This document shows, piece after piece, positions 7,391-12,713 of a stretch of 18,662 nucleotides of DNA. Source of the stretch: an uncultured Muribaculaceae bacterium. GTDB lineage: Bacteria > Bacteroidota > Bacteroidia > Bacteroidales > Muribaculaceae. Within the stretch, counting starts at the first letter, position 1. Each line of letters begins with the position of its first letter. The notes under the pieces are model-generated. The model worked only from the letters and a program-made list of their open reading frames with translations. It was not told the DNA's origin and did not search any database. The DNA lies in contig CAJTRT010000040.1 in assembly GCA_910579105.1 (NCBI GenBank), positions 1-18,662 on the forward strand. Direction: 5' to 3'. The position numbers were made by a program, and so were the translations under genes.

Positions 7391-9019
7391 TTACGCCTTC
7401 GGCGTTTTCGCGGCCGCGTGGCGGCGGGCGGTCTGTATGCACTCGCGTCGGGCCACTATCACGGAGAGGCCTTGGTGGTCGAACTCGCGGCGGAACATCT
7501 CTTTCATCTCGTCGACCTTGCGGGGGAGCGTGTCTATCGTCAGGACGTGCTCCGGATCGGCTCCCAGGCCGAGGCATATCTGCTCGATCTTGCCGGTTCC
7601 CTGGGAGTCCTGGCCGCCTGTCATGCCGGTGGTCAGGTTGTCGGAGATGATCACGGTTATGGGAGAGTCCTCGTTAATAGCGTCGAGCAGCCCGGTCATG
7701 CCGGAGTGGGTGAACGTGGAGTCGCCTATGACGGCCACCGCGGGATGCTGTCCGGCATCGGCCGCGCCTTTCGCCATGGTGATGGAAGCGCCCATGTCGA
7801 CTGTCGTGTCTATGGCGTTGAACGGGGCGAGCCATCCGAGGGTGTAGCATCCGATGTCGCCGAACACTTTGGCATCGGCGTATTCCTCGAGGGCGGCGTT
7901 TAGGGCGGCGTAGACATCGCGGTGGGAGCATCCCTGGCAGAGCGCCGGAGGGCGCGGGGCCACCAGCGGATGTGGTTCCGGCGCTGGCGGCAGGGGCGCC
8001 ACGGTGTCGGGCGCGAGCGCTCCCAGGGCGGAGCGCACACTGTCGGGGGTAAGCTCGCCTGTGCGGGGCAGGTATCCGTCGAGCTTGCCGCGTACCTTGT
8101 CGTTGGAGTCGAGGGCGCCGCGCAGGGCCTGCTCGATCACGGGCTGCCCTTCCTCGACGACAAGAACCTTGTCGCACTCGTCGAAGAGGCGGTTTATGGT
8201 TTGCAGCGGCAGCGGGTACTGCGAGATCTTCACTATCGGGAAGGGGCATCCGGCGGGGTATGCCTCCATCACATAATTGAAGGCTATGCCGGAGGCGAGA
8301 ATCCCGAGCGAGTGGTCGCCGGCGGGGATGTATCGGTTGAAAGGTGATTTTTCCGACTCTCCCGCGACTTCGGGACGGCGCGATATCAGTTCCGCGTAAC
8401 GGCGGCGCGAGTTGCCCGGCATGAGCACCCATTGCGACGGGTTGTCTGGATAGCGGAGAGGGTTTTCCGCGCGGTTTTCGTCGTCGGTCTCGACAACGCC
8501 GCGTGAGTGGGCCAGGCGGGTGACGATTCTGAGCATCACAGGCAGACCGAGGCGTTCCGAGAGGTCGAAGCCGTATGCCGCCATGTCATAGGCTTCCTGC
8601 TGCGAGGATGGCTCGAGTGCCGGCACCATGGCGAATTCGGCGTAGAAGCGGGAGTCCTGCTCGTTCTGCGAGGAATGCATCGAGGGATCGTCTGCCGCCA
8701 CGACCATCATGCCTCCGTTCGCCCCGGTCATGGCCGAGTTTACGAATGGGTCCGCGGCTACGTTTACCCCCACGTGTTTCATGGCCGCGATGGAGCGCTT
8801 TCCGCAGAAACTCATTCCGAGTGCTTCCTCGACGGCGGTCTTCTCGTTCGACGACCAGTGGGAGTGTATTCCCCGGCGGCGCGCCACGGGGTCGTTCTGT
8901 ACAAATTCGAGTATTTCGGTCGAAGGTGTGCCGGGATACGCGTAAGCGCCCGACATTCCGGCCCTGATGGCGCCGAGGGCGAAAGCCTCGTCGCCCAGGA
9001 GGAGTTTTTTGGTTTTCAT
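7391..9019 (-). CDS. iorA: Indolepyruvate:ferredoxin oxidoreductase, alpha subunit (short form without ferredoxin domain)
   Basis: A 542-residue TPP-dependent 2-oxoacid:ferredoxin oxidoreductase subunit. The pyrimidine-binding domain holds AYAYPGTPSTEILEF (25-39). The TPP-binding half holds GDIGCYTLG (388-396) and the GDS...N motif (432-461). The probable ligands of the proximal 4Fe-4S cluster are Cys361 and Cys364 (CQGCSHR), Cys391 and possibly Cys527. The protein ends soon after Cys527. Many archaeal and bacterial IorA proteins continue into a C-terminal two-cluster ferredoxin domain with CxxCxxCxxxCP motifs, which is absent here. It is the first gene of the operon and divergent from thrC across a 275-base gap. 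I infer it takes arylpyruvates, by family. Related branched-chain or pyruvate enzymes are less likely, because their subunit layouts differ. Confidence 0.93.
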   Translation of the reverse strand: MKTKKLLLGDEAFALGAIRAGMSGAYAYPGTPSTEILEFVQNDPVARRRGIHSHWSSNEKTAVEEALGMSFCGKRSIAAMKHVGVNVAADPFVNSAMTGANGGMMVVAADDPSMHSSQNEQDSRFYAEFAMVPALEPSSQQEAYDMAAYGFDLSERLGLPVMLRIVTRLAHSRGVVETDDENRAENPLRYPDNPSQWVLMPGNSRRRYAELISRRPEVAGESEKSPFNRYIPAGDHSLGILASGIAFNYVMEAYPAGCPFPIVKISQYPLPLQTINRLFDECDKVLVVEEGQPVIEQALRGALDSNDKVRGKLDGYLPRTGELTPDSVRSALGALAPDTVAPLPPAPEPHPLVAPRPPALCQGCSHRDVYAALNAALEEYADAKVFGDIGCYTLGWLAPFNAIDTTVDMGASITMAKGAADAGQHPAVAVIGDSTFTHSGMTGLLDAINEDSPITVIISDNLTTGMTGGQDSQGTGKIEQICLGLGADPEHVLTIDTLPRKVDEMKEMFRREFDHQGLSVIVARRECIQTARRHAAAKTPKA

Positions 9020-9100
9020 GCGTTTTAAGGCTAAAAGTGGCTTGATGAAGGCTTCGTGTCCGCAAGTAGCCGGCCAAGTGCGTACGGCTGCTTGTATTCG

Positions 9101-9108
9101 CGAAAATA
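9101..9108 (-). promoter_or_regulatory. putative -7 element of iorA promoter
   Basis: The minus strand reads TATTTTCGCGAATA, giving TATTTTCG at 9108-9101. It shares the TAnnTTCGCG form with the lepA, glmS and DsbD-operon elements. No clear -33 box is visible. The leader would be about 75 bases. Confidence 0.3.
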
Positions 9109-9141
9109 ATGAATATTATGCACACTGCGTCGCAGCTTCCG

Positions 9142-9157
9142 TATGTTATGCAACATA
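9142..9157. promoter_or_regulatory. operator-like inverted repeat between iorA and thrC
   Basis: TATGTT (9142-9147) and AACATA (9152-9157) form a perfect 6-base inverted repeat with a four-base spacer. It sits upstream of both divergent promoters, some 35-45 bases from each -7 element. It could bind a dimeric regulator, but a match this short can arise by chance. Confidence 0.25.
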
Positions 9158-9187
9158 TGCGTTCCGCGGGCCTTTTTGGCGCTCCGG

Positions 9188-9219
9188 TTTGTTTATTATG
9201 GCGATAAGTCTTAACTTTG
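9188..9219 (+). promoter_or_regulatory. thrC promoter, Bacteroidetes consensus
   Basis: TTTG (9188-9191), 20 bases, then TAACTTTG (9212-9219). Both boxes match the Bacteroidetes primary sigma consensus with typical spacing. The start would fall near 9227, giving a leader of about 70 bases to thrC. The leader has no ATG and no obvious leader peptide. Confidence 0.65.
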
Positions 9220-9294
9220 TAATCCCTCCCGGCTCCTGTCCGCTACTCCTCCGCCAGGCGGCCGGCGGGGTAGGCAATCGGAAACGGATACGAA

Positions 9295-10611
9295 ATGATT
9301 CTCCACAGCACCAACAGAAGCGCTCCGCAGGTATCCCTGCCGCAGGCGGCCGCCTGCGGCATAGCCCCTGACGGCGGCCTATATCTGCCGGACTCGCTAC
9401 CGAGGCTTCCGAAGGCGTTTTTCAACAATATGGCCGAGATGTCGCTGCGCGAGGTCGCCTATGTGGTGGCCAACTCGCTGTTCGGCTCGCTGCTGTCGTC
9501 GGGCGACTTGAAAATGGTTGTTGACGACGCTCTCGACTTCAAGATACCGTTGCGCCGCGTGGCCGGCAACCGTTATGTTCTTGAACTGTTCCACGGCCCC
9601 ACACATTCCTACAAGGATGTGGGGAGCCGCTTTATGGCCAGGTTGCTGCCGCTGATGTCGCCAGTCGGTCAGGGGGGGCGCGACATAATCGTGGCAACGT
9701 CATCGGGCGACAGCGGGTGGGCCGTGGCTGACGGCTTTCTGCACGAACCATCCACAAGGGTGTTCGTGCTATTTCCGAAAGAGGGGCTTACCAGGCAGCA
9801 GGTCGCGTTGTTCGCGACCATGCGCAACGTGGTGGCGGTAGAGGTCGACGGTACTTTCGACGACTGCCAGCGGCTCGCTGTCGAGGCTTTGCGCCTATCG
9901 GCCGACTCCGCGTCGGGGAGGCCGCTGACCTCGGGCAACTCCATCAATCCCGCCAGGCAGCTCCCGTCCATAATATACTATTTCCACGCTTACGCCAGCG
10001 CTCTGCGCGAGAATCCGTCGGCGGGAGAAATCGTCGTCAGTGTGCCGTGCGGCAATCTCGGAAACCTGGCCGCTGGCCTGATGGCTAAAAGAATGGGGCT
10101 GCCGGTTAGGCGCTTCGTCGCCGTGAACAACGTCAACAACGAGTTCGCCGAATATCTGCGCACCGGCGGTTTCCGCCCTCGCAAGGCCCTGATGACCATT
10201 GCCAGGGCTATGGATGTCGGCAATCCGTCGAACATCGCGCGGATCATCGACCTCTATGGCGGCTGTCTCGAGCGGCTCAGGGAGGATGTCGAGGGCCGGT
10301 CGCTCGACGACGGGGAGATCGCGGCCGCGATGCGCGAGGTGTACGGCTCGACGGGCTATGTTCTCGACCCCCAGGGCGCGGCGGCTTTCCGCGCCCTCGA
10401 CGGAGCGCTGCTTCCGGGAGAGACGGGAATAGCGCTTTCCGGCGCCGCCCCGGGGCTGGACGCCGACACCGTGGAACGCGTGCTCGGCGTGCGTCCCAGG
10501 CTTCCCCGTGTCGCCGATTGGGGAAATTACCGCCGTTCGCAGTCCGCGCAGAAAATCCCAGCCACACAGAGCGCCCTGCAAAGGGTTCTAAGCATACATC
10601 AAAACAACTAA
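9295..10611 (+). CDS. thrC: Threonine synthase
   Basis: A 438-residue PLP enzyme that converts O-phosphohomoserine to threonine, the last step of threonine synthesis. The N-terminal part reads CGIAPDGGLYLPDSLP, typical of bacterial threonine synthases of the longer type. The Schiff-base lysine is Lys107 in HGPTHSYKDVGSRFMARLL. The phosphate and cofactor loop VATSSGDSGWAVADGF follows around residues 131-146. HSYKD departs from the more usual LAFKD at this position. The ATG at 9295 places the N-terminal motif correctly. A consensus promoter lies upstream and a small uncharacterised gene follows after 11 bases. An unusual 24-base perfect palindrome lies in codons 15-23. Confidence 0.95.
   Translation: MILHSTNRSAPQVSLPQAAACGIAPDGGLYLPDSLPRLPKAFFNNMAEMSLREVAYVVANSLFGSLLSSGDLKMVVDDALDFKIPLRRVAGNRYVLELFHGPTHSYKDVGSRFMARLLPLMSPVGQGGRDIIVATSSGDSGWAVADGFLHEPSTRVFVLFPKEGLTRQQVALFATMRNVVAVEVDGTFDDCQRLAVEALRLSADSASGRPLTSGNSINPARQLPSIIYYFHAYASALRENPSAGEIVVSVPCGNLGNLAAGLMAKRMGLPVRRFVAVNNVNNEFAEYLRTGGFRPRKALMTIARAMDVGNPSNIARIIDLYGGCLERLREDVEGRSLDDGEIAAAMREVYGSTGYVLDPQGAAAFRALDGALLPGETGIALSGAAPGLDADTVERVLGVRPRLPRVADWGNYRRSQSAQKIPATQSALQRVLSIHQNN
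9338..9361. repeat. 24-base perfect palindrome inside thrC
   Basis: The left half TGCCGCAGGCGG (9338-9349) is the exact reverse complement of the right half CCGCCTGCGGCA (9350-9361), with no spacer. It includes a NotI site (GCGGCCGC) and encodes roughly PQAAACGI of ThrC. In mRNA it could fold into a GC-rich hairpin about 45 bases after the start codon. Confidence 0.8.
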
Positions 10612-10622
10612 AATATCACAAC

Positions 10623-10976
10623 ATGGCAAACATCAGGAATCTCAAGAAAGAAGTAAGATATGTCTGCGGCGATCTCGCCGCCGAGTGTCTAATGGCCCGC
10701 ACATTCATCAAGGGGGTCGACAGGGACCGTATGGAGGAAATAGTAGGCGATATCGCCGTCCTCCAGGAAAACGCCCTGGAACACGCTTCCTTCGGGTTCG
10801 ACAAGACCCCGGCCGACTTCGCATCGCGCGCCGAGTACCGCGCCGCCAGGCGTTCCTACTACAAGAAAGCCTACAAGTCGTTCCGCGAGAAGTTCGAGGG
10901 GCATGTGACCGACATCGTGCGAGATATGAACGCCGCGCTGCCGCAGGATGTTAAGGACGCGAACAAGAAGAAATAA
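10623..10976 (+). CDS. Small conserved-looking protein of unknown function
   Basis: A 117-residue soluble protein starting MANIRNLKKEVRYVCGDLAAECLM. I do not know its function. It resembles small uncharacterised Bacteroidales proteins that begin with a NLKKDINY-type segment, but I recall this only loosely. It looks mostly helical, with a basic, Tyr/Lys/Arg-rich second half (SRAEYRAARRSYYKKAYKSFREKFEGH) and a lysine tail (NKKK). No signal peptide, membrane helix or cysteine pair is seen. The frame stays open upstream into thrC, but ATG 10623 follows the thrC stop by 11 bases and is the sensible start, so it is cotranscribed with thrC. It could bind nucleic acid, which is only a guess from charge. 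Confidence 0.75.
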   Translation: MANIRNLKKEVRYVCGDLAAECLMARTFIKGVDRDRMEEIVGDIAVLQENALEHASFGFDKTPADFASRAEYRAARRSYYKKAYKSFREKFEGHVTDIVRDMNAALPQDVKDANKKK

Positions 10977-11010
10977 ACCGGGGGAGCGCATTCTCCCTAC
11001 GGGATGTGGC

Positions 11011-11063
11011 GACGCGGCGTGCCGCGTCTGAACGGACTATCCGACAGGCGCCGCACGCCGCGT
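11011..11063 (+). other. competing inverted repeats in intergenic region
   Basis: The 160-base gap 10977-11136 has no gene. It contains GACGCGG (11011-11017) pairing with CCGCGTC (11022-11028) over a four-base loop. In addition, an 11-base arm ACGCGGCGTGC (11012-11022) is perfectly complementary to GCACGCCGCGT (11053-11063). The two foldings exclude each other. A weaker GGGAG/CTCCC hairpin precedes them near 10982-10997. No U-run follows, so they are not simple terminators. Confidence 0.4.
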
Positions 11064-11136
11064 ACCCGTTGTTTTGCCGGTTTGACGCTGACGCGTCGCG
11101 CCTGTACGGCAATTATGCATCCCCGTTATATGACCT

Positions 11137-11679
11137 ATGAATATTTGCAAGAAGCTTCTTGACCTGGCGGGCTGGAAAGTGGAGGTCACGGTGCCAGACT
11201 ATCAGAAGATGATATACTGCGTTGCCCCGCACACGTCCAACTGGGATTTCCTGTTATGCGAGCTTGCCATACGCTCGGTGGGGCGCACGGCTGGCTTCCT
11301 TATGAAGTCGAGCTGGTTCTTTTTCCCGCTCGGGTCGTTGTTCAGGGCCCTCGGGGGCGTTCCCGTAGAGCGCGGAAACAAAAGGCAGTCGCTGACAGAG
11401 TTCCTTGTCGGCCGGTTCCGCGAGCCCGCTCCGCTCCGGCTGGCGATAACGCCGGAGGGCACGCGCCGGGGCACGCGTCAGTGGCACACCGGTTTCCTCC
11501 GCATTGCCCGCGAGGCCGGAGTCCCAATATGTCTTGCGGCTGTCGATTATCCGTCGAAGACCATCTCCGCCACCGAGATGTTCGAGCCGACTGGCGACAT
11601 GGAAGCGGATATGGCCGCGGTCAAGCGCTTTTACAGTTCATACACCGGCAAATACCCTGACCAATGTCTGACCGACTGA
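11137..11679 (+). CDS. Lysophospholipid acyltransferase family protein (PlsC-like)
   Basis: A 180-residue LPLAT-superfamily acyltransferase. The catalytic HX4D motif is HTSNWD (His32, Asp37), the acceptor-binding block is GGVPVERG (73-80) and block III is TPEGTR (105-110). Members transfer acyl chains from acyl-ACP or acyl-CoA to lysophospholipids or related acceptors at the membrane. It is short compared with PlsC (about 240) and lacks an N-terminal membrane helix, so it belongs to the compact 1-acyl-sn-glycerol-3-phosphate acyltransferase-like group of Bacteroidetes. The true acceptor is unknown. Its last 16 bases overlap the start of the next gene, so the two are probably translated from one mRNA. 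No convincing promoter was found in the preceding 160 bases. Confidence 0.88.
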   Translation: MNICKKLLDLAGWKVEVTVPDYQKMIYCVAPHTSNWDFLLCELAIRSVGRTAGFLMKSSWFFFPLGSLFRALGGVPVERGNKRQSLTEFLVGRFREPAPLRLAITPEGTRRGTRQWHTGFLRIAREAGVPICLAAVDYPSKTISATEMFEPTGDMEADMAAVKRFYSSYTGKYPDQCLTD

Positions 11680-12497
11680 ACTGTGCCCCGGAAAACGGCA
11701 TAAAGGAAGAGCTGGGAATCGCTGCCATCCCGCTCGACATAAGATGGGCCGAGCCACAGCGCAACCTCCTGGAAGCTGAGCGTATCGTGCGAACTCTTGG
11801 TCCGGGGACCGACATAGCGGTACTGCCGGAACTGTTCACCACGGCGTTCATCGACGATCCATCGCTCATCGGTGACGTGGCCGAGGGCTCCGAAGGCCCG
11901 ACGATGATGGCTGTCAGAAAGCTGGCGGCCGAAACCGGGATTGCCATTGCCGGAAGTTTCCTGTGCGTGGAGCACAGGGTTTACCTTAACCGCGGGTTCT
12001 TCGTCACTCCCGAGGGGGGAACGACGTTCTACGACAAGCGCCACTTGTTCTGCCTAAGTCCTGAGGCGACGTTGTTCGGCCGGGGTGATGACGAGGTGCC
12101 GATAGTGTGCTACAAGGGGTGGAATATCGCCATAGTGGTATGCTATGACCTGCGCTTTCCGGCCTGGTGCCGCAACCGCGGGCAACGCTACGATGTGCTG
12201 CTCGTGCCGGCCAACTGGCCGCACGCCCGTGCCTACGCGTGGCATCATCTCCTTATCGCCCGTGCCATAGAGAACCAGGCCGTGGTTGTGGGAGCCGACC
12301 GTTCAGGCACTGACGATTACGGATGTTATGACGGTATGACCGCGGTCTATGATCCTATGGGGCAGCCTGTCGGTGAGTCGGATACATCCGATTTCCGTGC
12401 GCCGGTCTACGCTTCGGAAACGCTCACGCGTCTGCGCAAACTGCGTCGTTCGCTCCCGTTCGGGAACGATGCTGACGATTTCTCGCTGATACGCTGA
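11664..12497 (+). CDS. Carbon-nitrogen hydrolase, omega-amidase (Nit2/YafV-like)
   Basis: A 277-residue nitrilase-superfamily enzyme with the full catalytic triad: Glu56 (VLPELFTTAF), Lys125 (FYDKRHLF) and Cys160 (IVVCYDLRFPAWCRN). The pattern ANWPHARAYAWHHLLIARAIENQ (183-205) and the downstream GADRSGTD fit the omega-amidase group. That group hydrolyses alpha-ketoglutaramate and alpha-ketosuccinamate left by glutamine or asparagine transamination, or methionine-salvage equivalents. This links loosely with the aminotransferase nearby, though on the other strand. The first ATG gives an N-terminus about 15 residues longer than I would expect and overlaps the previous gene by 16 bases. No other good start is seen before the first beta strand. 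A terminator follows 23 bases after the stop. Confidence 0.9.
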   Translation: MSDRLNCAPENGIKEELGIAAIPLDIRWAEPQRNLLEAERIVRTLGPGTDIAVLPELFTTAFIDDPSLIGDVAEGSEGPTMMAVRKLAAETGIAIAGSFLCVEHRVYLNRGFFVTPEGGTTFYDKRHLFCLSPEATLFGRGDDEVPIVCYKGWNIAIVVCYDLRFPAWCRNRGQRYDVLLVPANWPHARAYAWHHLLIARAIENQAVVVGADRSGTDDYGCYDGMTAVYDPMGQPVGESDTSDFRAPVYASETLTRLRKLRRSLPFGNDADDFSLIR

Positions 12498-12503
12498 CTA
12501 TTT

Positions 12504-12713
12504 TTAGCTTCGTCTGATATGCCGCTTCCTTCGTGAGCGGCTTTTTTTGTCACATTCCGATGTGAGCGGGCAACCTCCGCACGAGCATGCGCATCCGGGG
12601 TCGTCTGAGCAGGCGCGTCCCGCGCGAATCGCGCGGATGATTCCGCGGATCGCGGCGCTGACGGCGATGGCGAGGATGACCGCCACGCATATCCATTGTA
12701 TAAGGTCGTTCAT
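12504..12713 (-). CDS. Small FeoB-associated-type cysteine-rich membrane protein
   Basis: A 69-residue protein starting MNDLIQWICVAVILAIAV. One membrane helix (about 6-28) is followed by RAIRAGRACSDDPGCACSC and a cysteine cluster: Cys35, 41, 43, 45, 48 and 54 (CACSCGGCPLTSEC). It ends in a very basic tail, residues 56-69. The single helix plus Cys-rich tail resembles the FeoB-associated Cys-rich family found beside iron transporters, but there is no feoB here. Metal or redox binding is an inference. The start at 12713 overlaps the topB stop as ATGA. The frame stays open upstream within topB to 12902, but that extension does not look like protein. The basic tail is encoded across the terminator of the convergent gene. 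Confidence 0.75.
   Translation of the reverse strand: MNDLIQWICVAVILAIAVSAAIRGIIRAIRAGRACSDDPGCACSCGGCPLTSECDKKSRSRRKRHIRRS
12521..12548 (+). terminator. terminator after the omega-amidase gene, inside the opposite gene
   Basis: GCCGCT (12521-12526) pairs with AGCGGC (12536-12541) and is followed by seven Ts (12542-12548). It ends plus-strand transcription 23 bases after the omega-amidase stop. It lies wholly inside the coding region of the minus-strand Cys-rich gene. On the minus strand there is no U-run after the stem, so it should act in the plus direction only. Confidence 0.8.

Noticed and set aside
7347..7577. N-terminal extension of IorB to 7577
   Set aside because: It would overlap 187 bases of iorA and adds an Arg/Pro-rich stretch. 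The MKTDIILAGVGGQG start at 7346 matches the family.
9227..9294. Leader-peptide attenuator or threonine riboswitch before thrC
   Set aside because: The leader is about 70 bases with no ATG, no Thr/Ile codon run and no terminator hairpin.
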